Shown here piece after piece: positions 12,470 to 26,100 of a stretch of 64,000 nucleotides of DNA. The translations under genes and the position numbers were made by a program. The stretch comes from Mimachlamys varia (Eukaryota; Mollusca; Bivalvia; Pectinida; Pectinidae): positions 28,948,410-29,012,409 of the forward strand of contig OX392540.1 in assembly GCA_947623455.1 (NCBI GenBank). Reading direction: 5' to 3'. The notes beneath the pieces are model-generated. The model ran no database searches, was not told the DNA's origin, and saw only the letters and a program-made list of their open reading frames with translations. Numbering within the stretch: the stretch's first letter is position 1; each line of letters opens with the position of its first letter.

Positions 12470-14629
12470 AAATTTAGTCCTTTTTATGGAAAATAGTCGG
12501 ATTAGAGGTAAATGTATTGAAAATCAATTTCTTAACCTTTTATCCACGTGTCCATAACTAATCGAACTCCTGCATTTATCATCAACAATTATCATATTCA
12601 CTTGTAAAAGTTAACAAATAGCCGTTACGTGATGCATGGCACATGGTTAAGAGGTTCTTTATTCAGCTTGTATTGTTCGCACGATTTTCTACCATAAAGC
12701 AAACATAGTTCAACATTAATAAAATATAAACTCAACGGTTCTTGTTTATATAATAAATTTATTCAATAACTTGCCATGGATTATTACCATATCAATTAAA
12801 TGAGATATTCTTTTACACTAAATGTTATATTTTGCAACAATTGAATAATAACACACTGTAACATTCAACAATACATAACAAATACATAGTTTCCAGTATG
12901 TAATATCAATCCCACTCAAGATTACATAGTTTCATTTTGTACAACCGTTAAATTTATTATTAAACTGCCATTTTTGTACAAATTATTTACACGTCTTTCT
13001 AATAAGTAAACATGTTTTAATTTCGTCATTAGTACAAACGTAAGGGATTATTTATGGTTCCATCAAAAAAACAGAAAAATAAATTCAATATGGCGCCTAT
13101 TTTGCAGTGCAAGATTTGTCAACAACATCTTCGACATTCGAAGGTCACCTTCGACCTACGCTCTCTGCACGTTACCCCTGGATATCGAGAATGTGTCAAC
13201 AATGGCATTTCGCAAGTAAACCTGCGTCACAAATACATGACATTACACTGCAGTAGTACCACGACGTCACAATTACACAGGTTGGTAATAAAATTTACAA
13301 TTTACAGTGACATGTTAAACCAGGTTTGCTAATTTGATCGCATGGAGTGCCATTGAAACAGATGCATCGAGAGATAACCCCTAAAACATAAAAATAGAGA
13401 GAAAAAAATGAAAGCGATGAAAGAAAAAATATTTTAAAAAAAAGTTAAATCAATATTTGTTGTCTCCTACGTTAGCAAAAAAACAATGTTTGATATATAT
13501 ATATGTAGATAGTACTTAGTTACAATTTCGTATTTGTCAATTTCTCAAATGTCTCCAAGCACCCGTTTCAAATTGACCCTAGTTGTTGCACGAGCGTTCA
13601 ACACTGCACAAATAAAACGTACAATGATTAAAGAACCTATGGCAATTTAAGTTTTCCTGAAATTATATATGTATTAATTGACAAAGGAAACACAGATCAA
13701 GAAACTGAAAAGTTGGATGTAAATTTGACAGACTTTTCTGTTTCACAATCACACTTTCGCCTTCTCTAACAAACATACATTTGTTGAGATAGGTAAATTT
13801 ATTTTATAGACGTAATGCTAAAGAAAAAAGATGTGCTAGTCTAAATACTAAGTACACCAGCGACTCTTGTTTTATACATTAATGTTAAGTAAAACAAGTA
13901 CCGTTTAACTTTCGCACGCACAATCGCTTTAATATATAGATGTTACCGTTCCACGGGAAGCGCATAAACATATTTTTCTTTCACATGTTCACAATTAAAC
14001 TAACTTTTTAATTTGTTAAATGCTTGTTTATTTCTAACCGTTGAATACTTTATAAATTTCTTCTTTATAAATATTACAACAAAATCATAAACAGTTACTT
14101 ATTTTGTTTCTTTTTAATTATAAGTGGGTCTTGTGTTCCCGTTTGAACAAACGATAAGTTTCTGTAATAGTAATTTATAGTGGATCAGATACCTACAGTG
14201 TCTGTTTGGTAAAACAATTATCATATTGGAAAATGAAACATTTTCGGATTTTTTATGAGGTAAACATATTACGTTAATACTCCTTTTATTACAAAATACT
14301 TAAATATTGATACATAGATACATTGTACAAGATGTAATACACCTAATTACATAAACAGGTTATCTGATAATTAAAAGTTCAGTTATATTAAAATGTTTTA
14401 ATCAATGATGAGGAAATGTAAAAACAATGTTCAATGCTGCTACATTTAAAATGATGAAATGAAATAGACATGTTGGGATAACATCTGTGTTATACATTTT
14501 ATTAAGCATTCCTATATAAAGGGCGATCACTCGAATGAAAAAAGTTGCATGTAGTCGTAGAGTGATTTTTAGTGATTAAAATGTAGTATTGCTGAAGTAT
14601 TTTTGTTCCGATTCATATTGATTAATACA
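12470..14629. other. Non-coding, nothing recognised
   Basis: Very AT-rich. A 92-residue frame at 13054-13332 with CKICQQHL lacks a second zinc-binding pair and any splice support, so I do not call it. Confidence 0.5.
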
Positions 14630-14790
14630 TAAACTTATTTATTTACAACAATTATGAAACAAGTCATCAAAATTATATTGATCACTCTTGTTGGCCCTGA
14701 TGTTAGCGCGCGCGAGGGGTCCGGGAGAAAAACACGCGTGGTCTGTCAGGTGAAAATGTATGGGGTCACCTGCCCGACCACGTGTCTGAG
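14630..14790. repeat. Dispersed repeat with a hairpin (copy 1)
   Basis: Shares TTACAACAATTATGAAACAA, GATCACTCTTGTTG and TGTTAGCGCGCGCGAGGGGTC with the complement of 43320-43475; a 3' piece recurs at about 33500-33535. Inside, ACACGCGTGGTCTG...CAGGTGA pairs with TCACCTGCCCGACCACGTGT as a hairpin at 14733-14785. Confidence 0.6.
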
Positions 14791-15143
14791 TTTTCCCCAC
14801 AAAAAGACCCTTCGCGTGCTCATTTCGATTTATTCGTGCTTTACCATTATAAAGAGTTAATACACATAATGATACTCCCAATCAGAATTAGACATTGTGG
14901 CTCCTTTTACACACAAGTACAGCATTGTGGAAACATTGTGTCGGCAAAAACAAATTTTAGAAGCGTATATGAAGGGTTTGGCAAAAAGAATGAGCAATGT
15001 ATCCACTATGCTTCCGATATCAATGATACATGAAACTAAATTAATCTAAAATGTATATTTCAAACATCAAGCTGCATGTTAAAGATAGCTAATATGACGT
15101 AATTACTGAGTAAAACAAAACAAATCAAGAGAAATTATCTTAA

Positions 15144-15300
15144 CTGAAAATCGATTAAACTAAGGTTTAAATATGAACAAGAGAAATATTTACACGGAAA
15201 CGCATGAACAAGTACAAGATTATACGACCAGGTGCTTCAGATAAGTAGCGTCTTCTGCTTCATCGACGACATCCGCCATTTAAATCTATGTCAAAATGTC
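15144..15300 (-). repeat. Dispersed family I, partial reverse copy
   Basis: Runs from AAAATCGATTAAACTAAGG to GCTTCATCGACGACATCCGC. Both ends are missing. Confidence 0.6.
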
Positions 15301-15853
15301 ATATCTACAAAACACTTTAAACTAATTAAAACAATTAGCGCTATCGATAGTGGCTGAAGTTGTTACCAAATACTTCCAAATACTGCCAAGACCCTTTTTT
15401 TGTTCATACTCGTATATTTCCCGAAATTTGACGCTTCGGGTTTTATTGATACAATGTTTGTGTATCTTACATGGTTGTACCAAAAATATAAAGCATAAAC
15501 AAAAGCATAATCTGAATGCATTATCGAATAAACTAAGGGCAAGATAGTATGGACAAATGCTTCTTTTTGAAGAAGATTTAAGAAGTGACGAGCAATCTAA
15601 CTGTCCTATAATAAAACATGTAGCACCTATATCACAGTTATATAACGTCACAAAAAACATTTCAATTAACATAAATTGGTATACTTAAATTGAAGGTAAC
15701 CATCCCAAATAATGTCAGGACCGTTTTTTTGAAAAAAGTATTTCATTAAAATTGATACAAAAAAATTCTTCAATCAGATCATGGCACAACAATGTCAATA
15801 TATACATGTATAAAACATTAAAAAATTGTCTTCATGAACAATCAAAACCATTA

Positions 15854-16028
15854 AAGTCGGCCCTCGTTATCTCGAAGTCGACAGGACCATCGTAAAACCT
15901 CGAGTTATACAAGTATTTAATTTCCGCGATTTTGAATGTTAGTGTAAAAGTTGGCTGGGACCAAAAATACTTCAAATTAAACGGGGCCCTCGAGTTAAGC
16001 GAGTTCGATATATATCGAGGTTCGACTG
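15854..16028. mobile_element. Short pogo-like MITE (175 bp)
   Basis: Flanked by TA. The right end reads CGAGGTTCGACTG; the left end AAGTCGGCCCTCGTTATCTC is a degenerate partner with two or three changes. Interior CTCGAGTTATAC and CTCGAGTTAAGCGAG echo the ends. No coding content. Confidence 0.65.
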
Positions 16029-16645
16029 TAAATCACATTAACAATCACAGCTGGTGTTAGATCATACACCACTTGCTCTAAGAATATTTTTCTTCAAAAA
16101 AAATAATGTTGAACGTTGTAAGCTTCAACTGCAACTTTCTCTTGGTTTTCCTTTTTACAAAATTAATACCAAATAACGAATCCTGTTTAACAGCTGATTT
16201 CGAATAACACTTCGACTTTTTCTTACAATGCTTTGAATATTAAGAACGAAGGGGACGTATGGTTCATCATAAACATGTGTCATAATGATAATAAGTTCTA
16301 CACAAATGTATAGCCCAGGTAAAAGATTAGGCGTTCATTTGTAACGTGATGGGTCTTTCAAAAATATTTCAAATATTTCAATCAGTCGACACTTTGTCCT
16401 ACGACATTTCTATCAAAAACGAATTTACATTGTTAATCCTTATTAATTTTTTTATGTATTTCGTAAGATGTTTTAAATATTGAAATATACGTCTTGAAGC
16501 TTACTTTTATGTTTCACAAAATAAAATAATATTATATGATAAACGAAGTATTGTCAAACCGTAATATATCACAATGGTTGAGCTGTGGAATTCTAGCTCT
16601 CAAGTTCATATGTATGGTAAATTACCATATCAAAGTTTGATATAC

Positions 16646-16802
16646 ATGATAAATAGAGGATCTTACACTACGAAAGAATTCATTAAACGAGTTGAATAAT
16701 TTCATATGTCACGAACCTTTAGGCGAGTGACATATGAAATCATTTAACGAGTTTAATAAATTTCATATTTCATTGACACGAGTTTAAGATTCTATTTATC
16801 AC
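16646..16802. repeat. Imperfect palindrome, MITE-like (157 bp)
   Basis: The left arm (TGATAAATAGAGGATCTTAC ... TTTCATATGTCAC) is the complement of the right arm (GTGACATATGAAAT ... GATTCTATTTATCAC), around a centre near GAACCTTTAGGC. No terminal duplication is obvious. Confidence 0.65.
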
Positions 16803-17008
16803 ATAACTTATGTTCATGAAAAAATGCACTAAAACTGTAAATTTCATTCTCTATAAAACAGACAAATTTCTACTTTGATGGTACGAAACAATCATATGAA
16901 ATTTAAGGCGGCATTTGTTTATGACGTCACAATAGCGTTATTACACATAAACGGGTCATTTATGAGATAAAACATTTACACAATTAATGGCGAAATCATA
17001 CAATGTAT

Positions 17009-17109
17009 CTATAGGTTCATCGACAATTTCTCTACTTGGTCGCTGCCATTGCGTTGTTTGTCTCCCTTGAAATAATCCCGTGGAATGTATATCATATCAC
17101 TGTCGCTTG
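17009..17109 (-). CDS. AQP: Aquaporin coding exon 6 (C-terminus)
   Basis: 101 nt encoding residues 269-301 and the stop codon TAG. Acceptor TTTTAATCCACAG. The tail is hydrophilic (SDSDMIYIPRDYF, then Lys, Asp and Asn rich). The frame fits the phase-1 donor of exon 5, but a species-specific tail has no family motif, so this exon is less certain than the others. Confidence 0.8.
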
Positions 17110-20100
17110 CTGTGGATTAAAAGAAAACATACACAATGTTTGGTTTTTACTATTCCATAGCAATTACTTAAACGTTTCAGACGAGACCATTCAATAAAGG
17201 TAAATATTGTTCCGTGTTTTACAATCGTAATATGTGACTGTTTTTGGAGATAACTTATATAGACTGTTCTCCAAATCTTTTGTCTTCGCTCAATAATGTT
17301 ATTTTAAGACTGAAATCAAAATTGAGCCATGCTGTGTACGTGCCTATATTGATTTGAATAAACAATTTAATTTTTTCAAAGAGATAAGCTAATAATTGTG
17401 TGATCACCGGAAACATAATGCAGTATCGTTATAAGAGAAATTAAGGATCTTACCTAGTCTTTGGACTGCTTCCTCCATCGTTATGACTCCCTTGTAGGGA
17501 TTGAGGAGAAATCTGTATATGAGGGCCGCCAGTGATCCGCCAATTAGGGGCCCTACCCAGTAAACCTAAAACAGTATTTTAGCTTATTAACTTCAGACAG
17601 ATGATTACGAAAGCCGAGTTACGCTTAGTCGTTATTAAGAGATACGTTATCTCGTTATTAACGAGATAAATATTTTTTCATGTGGTGCTTATCGCCTGTC
17701 GTAGATGATAGTATTGGACCTGACTTTAATTCAAACACTATGGCATTATCCTTCGCAGCGTATCGTTATTCACTGTTGATATAATAACGATTTTCTAAAC
17801 AAGTAAAATATTATTATTATCTCTTGTACTTTTTGCATGGGTCTCCATGTAAATCTTTTCCATTGTTCAAATTGTTGACGATTCGTTATTCTCTATTGTT
17901 ATTATATCCCTAGCCAGTTTTTTGTTAGTTGCCATACAAAAAACAGAGAATACCGAAGCGTTAACAAAGACATAGTCGATAAAAAACGATAAAAATATAG
18001 GCAAGCTATTAACAAACAACAAATGAGTAACACGGAGACCATTGAAAAAGTACAAAAGTACACAAAACACAAAAGTGTTCCGGAAGAGACACCCGCCATG
18101 TAAATCTTAATCACATCCAAGTAAATGTCATGGCTTTAAAGTGAGAACAAAGGCATCATTTTCAATCACAAACATTCGGCTTACTATTCAGCACATGAAA
18201 ACCGCCACTTTCATATCATACAAGGAAAAATAATCATTCTCAATTATACAAAGATGGCGACCATAAAACTTGCTCATAGTTTTCATCACCTTGGATGGCG
18301 TATTTGCTCGAAAAAACAAGATGTATATTTCACCGACGACAATATTGATAACCATATGAGTGTGTCTGTGTTGTATTTCGCGTGGTGGAAACATATCTTA
18401 CCCATTGGTCAGTAAAGTTATCAGAGGCAACGGCACTTCCTAAAGACCTAGCTGGATTCATACTCGCCCCTGTGAAGTGAATCTGAAATAAAATGTAAGC
18501 ATAAAAGTTAAAAGGTTTTGGCACAGAAAGATACGGAAGCCGGTTAGTGCCACATTAAGTAAACTTTTTATGTCGTAATTACGACTTAGTTATCTCGTAA
18601 TGAGGACTTAGTTATCTCGTAATTACGACTTAGTATGTCGTAATTACGACTTAGTTATCTCGTAATTACGACTTAGTATGTCGTAATTACGACTTAGATA
18701 TCTCGTAATTACGACTTAGTTATCTCGTAATTACGACTTAACTATCTCGTAATTAGGACTTAGTATGTCGTTATTACGACTTAACTATCTCGTAATTACG
18801 ACTTAGTTATCCCGTAATTATGACTTATGTAATATCTTATGTGCAGCCAATAAGCCTTTAAGGCTTTATATGGGCTATCCCAAGGAATTCAAGTCAAAAT
18901 CTGTTATTATAATTACCATCTGTAATATTTTAAATTCAAAAGTTTTTATGTGTTTAATTTTTCCTTTTACCTGAATACATATAATTATTATTGTTTCTGT
19001 ATAATGCTGTGTTTCATTTGTAACGAGTGTCTTCGAGTATTTGCTGTCGTTAATTTAAGGTAAGTTAGTTTATTATACCCATTCAATTCAGCGAGTGGCT
19101 GTCCCAGGTACGTAGATAGCACCTCTGTCAATGAGAGCGTCTACGATATTGAGCATTGCTACACATAAGGTATTCCATAAGTCGTAATTACGAGATAACT
19201 AAGTCGTAATTACGAGATAGCTAAGTCGTAATTACGTGATAACTAAGTCGTAATTACGACATACTAAGTCGTAATTACGAGATAACTAAGTCGTAATTAC
19301 GAGATAACTTAGTCGTAATTACAAGATAACTATGTCGTAATTACGAGATAACTAAGTCGTAATTACGACACACTAAGTCGTAATTGCGAGATAGCTAAGT
19401 CGTAATTACGACATAAAAAGTTTACTTCATGTGGCACTTACCGGCTTCCGTAGAAAGAGCCTATATTCCAACGCGAGATTATATTAGGTTTCCTAGACCT
19501 ATAGGGTTTGGTTTGGTTTGGTTAGTACTCTTTCTTTTGGGCGGACACCCTATTGCAAAACTTGAAATCTATTCTTTTGTTTATATTTGTTTTATTTTTG
19601 ACATTTTGTACATAACATACATACACGTGAAGCACAACACATACATTTGGTTGTGTATTCCGACACGAGATGATATAAGGCTTTCTAGACATATAGGGTT
19701 AAGTTCGGTTAATATTTTTCCGTTTAGACAGACACCTTATAGCAAAACTTTAAATCTATTTTTTGTTTTTATTTTTGTTTTGTTATTTTATTCATGATAT
19801 ATTTACACATGAAGCACAACACATACATTTGGTTGTCAACAGTTACAGGTAAGGTCATTTAAGGACGGCCACCCGATGTACCCGATATATGAGTATGTTT
19901 TTAGTGCGAACAAAACAAATCAATATACTTGCCCCTGAAAGATGGAGAGTTGCTACGGTAAGACCAATCTTTACGGACACGCTCCCGAAGTCCACGCGGT
20001 TTGAGTCCGTGGTGGCGATGATGACGTAGACGAGTGTAAAGGTTAGCACGATTTCCACACCAACACCCTGTCCGGTGGTTAGGCTACTGTCCAGCTGTGT

Positions 20101-23100
20101 CAGGCCGAGGTTACTGTGTACAGCTTGAGGGGAAACGCTATAAAACATATACAATACAGATATAATTACGTGTAATGTAACTATTGGGAATTGTTTGTGA
20201 ATTGAGTGCATTTTATTTTAGTTACCTCCCTTCACTCAAACGAAACATCACTGACACTTGTAAGATGTTAAGTTATGTGTTTTATCTTTAAAAGAGACAA
20301 TTTAGTCAATCGACGATTGTGTTTGTATATTGTAATATTAAAATGCAACGTATATATGAAAAATGTCACGGATTTCAGCTATAGAGGTGTCATGAAGAAA
20401 GTGATATAAATTCAGTAATTCATCATGTACTTAAAATCTTATGATATAAGTACTTAATTATTCTTATCCAGAGTCATTCTATTTGACAGGTTGTAATTGG
20501 GTTTCGAAATCATCTCTATTTACATATAAATGGTAGGTCTGTGAGTGCGCGTGAGGTCAAGGTGCTTAAAGCTGTTTGTTAACATATTTCTCGCTTGCAC
20601 GGGTTGTACGATTAAAGGCCCGCTATACGTAACTTTCGGCAAAATTTGAAGCGAAAATCAAGCCTAATAACTTATTATATTTATATATTTAGTTAAGATT
20701 AACTGATATCAGTAATATTAAAGATGAATTTTCACGCGGTTACCGGTACAGCAGCAGTTGAAACTCGGTATTTGTAAACACGCGTCTATTTTGAACTGTC
20801 GTCTATAGCTAACTTCGGCTTGTTGTTGAAGTTGTTTTAAATTCTTTGGATTTTTCTGACAAGAGTTTCTTGCTAGTTACAGTCAGGTTTACTTATTTTT
20901 GCATTGTTATCAACTGGATTTTTATTCAAAATTTTTCAGAATCACGAAAATTACCTAATATCATAATGGACCATACCAATGATGCTACTTACAAGACTCA
21001 CTGTAACACTACCTTAATTAATCAATTTAGATTTATAATTTGCACGAACTTGAAATTTCACTGATGGTGTATTGAAACGCATTATGACTATTTTATCTTG
21101 TAGAATTTTGCTTCTGATATTTTGGAAGTCGTTTAATTTCGTTTTTGGCGTTTTTAGAGAAAAAAATGTATCATTTGTCTTGAGGCTTTTTAGCATAGGC
21201 AATTAAACATCTTGGCATCTGTTACGAAATATATTCTATACTATGTATATAAAAACAAATTGATCACGAAAAATGTCATGATTCTAAACAAAGATATATA
21301 CCCAGTAGATCAATTGAAGTTGAAAGGAAATGATACTTGATATTGATGGTCCCATCATCGGTTGACACTATTTTTAATCTCTCGCTTCATAAAATATAAA
21401 AAAAATATGTATCTTTATTATTTAAGAGGAATCAGTGATAAATAATATCTTTTCAATTTATCTAAATCGCTTCACTTTTTTACGTTATACCCGTACACAA
21501 ACACACCCTATCAAGCGGCGATCGCATCAACATATACTTACAACTACGTTAAGTAACTATAGGTCACGGCGTTCACTTGATTTAAGTGCACTTTGCCATA
21601 TACATTTAACTTGGTGTAGGAAAGGATAAACTCTCTAGTTTCATTACACCAAACAAGTCTTCATAGGACTGTAAAAAGACACACCCGAGAATATAATTTT
21701 TAGTATTTGAAATAAGATACTGTAGAGTTAAATAATGAATAAAAATAATTAGAGAATACCGAAGCGTCAACAAAACCATAATCCGAACTCAAAAGACTTA
21801 AGTATGGGCAAAATATGCAAAAAAGGGAACGATTTACATGAAGACCCCTGCCAAAGTACAAGAGAATAAGACCAGAAGTTCCGAAAGAGTAAGCGTCCTC
21901 TGCTTCTGATTTCCTTCTACATGACCTGATATCCTTTGCTGTGATGATGACTTCTTACGTTTCGAAAACAAAATAACAGCTTTATAAAATAATCAATATA
22001 ATTGACAAAAAGATATTTAACGGTAGACGGTTCCGGGAGCTCTTATATTTTACAAAACTTTCATGACCAGACATGTTAGATAGGGAAATTCAATCGGAGG
22101 GGTTTTCAAATTAGGTAAAACCCGAGGGTTTAATGAGGTTCAGCCAGATTTTTCCTCTTACAAATTTAAATGTGAGTGTTTCTGGAATGAGGTTAGAAAT
22201 TATGAAATATTTTTTGATTGGCTACAATTTTAAACATATCAACTTTTTTTGACAATATCCCTTATTTTGTACAGAAAAAAACAATTTAACTCTCTTTGAA
22301 AAGTTAAAATACTGGTACACAAATGTAAAATATTTGAATGGCATTATTTCCATTTTATTTCAGTTTCGGCATTTCGGCATTTCCATTATATTTCATTTTT
22401 TTTATTTGTGACGTCACGTCATTGTCCGGCAAATGCAAAACCACGACTCATGATAAGCTACCATGATATGTATGTAATACAGAATCTTCTTTACATACAG
22501 TAGCTTTCTTTCATGGACAAACTGCCTTTATATGGCCTTTGTCTCTATATCGCAATTGCTGTTCATAGTAGGTAACCGCTTCATAAACACATAAACGTGT
22601 CCTTGATACACTTTATGGGTACCAGTCCGCCACTCCAATGTACTGTAAACCTTTGTTCGGCTCTTTATGCCTTAACTAACAATACGTCACTGGTACAGAT
22701 GTTGAGTGTTGTCGGTGTGTCTCTTTGAAACGCCAAGCTTAGGCGGATTATGCGATACCGATCAACTGTAGCCAATTCTAAGTAATGACTCTGTAAGCCT
22801 TTGTTCGGCTGTGTATGCCTAAACTGACAATTAAAGTAATCGGTTAGTCTTTATAAAATGTCAGGCTTATGCGGATTATGCGATACCAATTAACTGTTGC
22901 CAATTCTAAATAATGACTCTTCTATAATTATGGTGTAAGAACAAAAATATCCAAAGCTTACACATTCTCGGTCGTGATGAGCTCTTTTGAATCAAAGTTT
23001 ACACGTCACTATGCAGATATGAAATGCCAACTAATTTTAACTAATACTTTAAGGCTTCTTCTATACTTTAGTCATACTATATCTACAAATGTATTCAAAG

Positions 23101-26100
23101 TGTGTGAAAAAGCACAAATATCTTACGCTAACATAATCTGTTGGGAAAGTTCTTTTGAATCAACGTTTACACGTCACTATGCTGAAATTGTTTGTTTATT
23201 TGCATGTTTACAAATGCTCTTGCTCACCCTTTCAGTATGAACCCTCCGATGATGGCGCCACCTGTCTGTGCCACTGTATACATGAGAGCCCGAACAGGAG
23301 TGATGATATTTCCAACAGCCAAACCGACGGAAACGGAAGGATTAAAATGGCCCCCAGACACGTGACCAAACATCTGTATCATAGCCATGATAGTGAGACC
23401 GAAAGCGAAGGAAATCTGAAATGACAAAAGCGGGATATTCTCGACTTATTGACTGTGTGGAGCAACGAGTTCTTTCACTTCGACTATGTTAGTTTAATTT
23501 TGCTTTGATAAAACGTCTGTCCATTTTACAATGTGTTTTTTGTCTGAAATAACATACATTGTGGATAAAATACAAATTTCCCTCAAATAAAACGTAGGCA
23601 TTTTTTTCAGTAAAATTTTTGTTTTAAGTTTGAATACGAACAATGGACATGATTAGCTTTAAACGTACACAGTCATTTAGCAGTGATCTTAATATAGCGG
23701 TTCTCGCGCTGAAAGCGTATCGCTAATTTATGATAGGCTAATCACATATTCTTTATATAAGTTTATGCAACACGAATTGTGTGTGTGCCAATTTGTCATT
23801 GCACTTATGTACCGTGTACTTATCTTCAGTTATGTGCTAATAGTTAATGCGCGGAAATAAGTACATGATGTACATTGACAGTAATACAGGTTTATGTAGA
23901 TTATTCGAATTCGAAACTAACATGTGTAGTAGAATAATAGTAGTTATAAACAAGAAAAAAAATAGCCAGTGAGATCAATACATAGTGCCAAAATATGTTT
24001 ACAAAACAAAACCCATAATTAAACCCAAGAAAACATTAAAAACAGTTATCTCAGTTCTGAATAGTACTTGGTAACTTTGTTTACGCATCTGACTCTTCTG
24101 TTTCTAAATTAGTTAAGAAACTTTGGATTTCCGCCTTTTGGCGCCTAGCATCACTGAAGAGTCCTAGGAGGACGAAACAGCTGTATGATGCAGTTTAATT
24201 CATTTTTCGGCATACTGTATATCTTACTAAATTTTGTTTACTATTTAGCTTGTGTTGGAGGCGTTGGTATTGAACGTTTACGAACAGCTTAGGGCGTTTA
24301 AGAAAACAATTTATGTAAATAAAATAAATAAAAATGTTTTTCCGTGATTAAGTCGCTCGTTTAAAAATGTGATTTCAAAGGAAAATATCGCTCTTAAATC
24401 GATGGATAAGGAACACCTAAATTCAGATATTGACGTTCCTTATTTCCTAACCCATTATATCAAGCTACTGTGTTAAAAGGTTTTGGTTCCTTTGAGATTA
24501 ATTGTACGAGCATTTTGTTTGCCCATTCATACCAACATTTTTGGAGACAGGATTTGTATAAATATGGTCAACTATATTGTCGGTACTACTCTTACAAGAC
24601 CGCATCATGTAGTTAATGAACCTGTTTAAGTTGTTCCGAGAGCTGTAAATGAACTTGTTAATATCGAAGGGTTCGTTGGTTATTATGCCACCGTGGCCAG
24701 GTTGAGCTAATCAACGACACAAATTAGGAAAAGCGCAATGTTCGAGTGTGTTAATACATCATTGCTTTGATTAGAATAGCCCAAGTCCTGTTTGAAACGT
24801 AATTTTAGAAACGACATCACTTTGAACATGAGTCAGGGATTGTTTCAACATTTTGTTCTGTTTAAGATACATTGAAGAAAGGGAATATCTTAATTGCTTC
24901 AAAAACCAAAATTAGCATTCAAAACAGACAAAATAAGGACAAAATGTGAACAGAGAAAAACATATTTACACCGAGACCCAAAGCAAGTACATAATAATCA
25001 ATACTACAAGGTACTTTAATTAGTGTAATAAAAAGATGGACCTTTATATCACACAATGATGTCGAAAGCTCATAGTAACACCAACGTAGTCGTTATAGTC
25101 TGGGACTCTATTCACTGAAATATGGACCATGATCTGAGTAACGTGCAGAAGGAAGTTAAACCTACTTCGGACCTCAAGTAGAAATTCATCAAATTAAAAT
25201 ATATCTGAAGGAGAGATGACGCTGATTAAACAGACAATTACCAGGTGGCCTGCCATAACTAGGTCACGGCATGATCGCTGCAATATACAATGTATCTGGG
25301 CCTAGTTGCTCAAACGGTGATTAGATTTATCAGTGATTAGCACAAAAATTAACCATCATATGACTTTAAAACGAAACCACAGATTTAGCTACAACGCTGC
25401 TGATATCAAATAGCGAGTAGTGAAAATGTTCATGCTAAATTGTTTAAATTTACCTTGCATATTTACAGAATGTTTTAAGGTTGAAAATGTCGTTAAATAG
25501 CAATTAATTTAAAAGGTGCAGCATATGTGTGTTAGGTCATCTCTAACCAGCTTTTGAACAACTGGGCCCTGGCCTGTGTGTTCATGTCTTATCGGTACAA
25601 CTGCTGTTATTGTAACAAAAACAATATGTAAATCACGTTCTTACAATGTCAGATCTAAAACGCTTTGTCATTAAATTTAAACATTCCCACCTTTTGGCCC
25701 CTAGCATCACTGAAGTCTTAGGAGGTCGAAACAGTTGTATGATTAAGTTTAATTCATTTTTTGGCATACTGTATCTATAACTAAATTTAAAAAGTGCAGC
25801 ATATAAGTGTGTTACGTCATCTCCTACGGTGCGATTAATACTTGAAAGTTTACAGATTAGGTGTCGTTGACATTTGCTCTCCGATAACCGAATTGATTCG
25901 TTTTGATTAAACACTCAATCGAAGACAGACTTTTGATTAATAGAATTAGGGTGAAAAACTACGTGATGGAACCGTAATGGACCTTAATTAAAAACGTGTT
26001 CTTGGGTGTAACAAACATGCAAATCGTAGCACGAAAATAACTCGCAAGCTTAACTACATTAAAAGTTCCCATGTGAAATTGTTTTGATTTTTCTTAGCAA

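Noticed and set aside
13054..13332. 92-residue frame with CKICQQHL suggesting a zinc finger
   Set aside because: Only one Cys pair, no matching His/Cys pair at finger spacing, no splice or start context.
18571..18840. Regularly spaced repeats resembling a CRISPR array
   Set aside because: The units are contiguous 21-22 bp palindromic repeats without unique spacers, mirrored in the opposite arm of a foldback element, in an animal intron.
19429..19797. 122-residue hydrophobic frame on the + strand
   Set aside because: It spans a tandem duplication, lies antisense in an aquaporin intron, and has no family motif.
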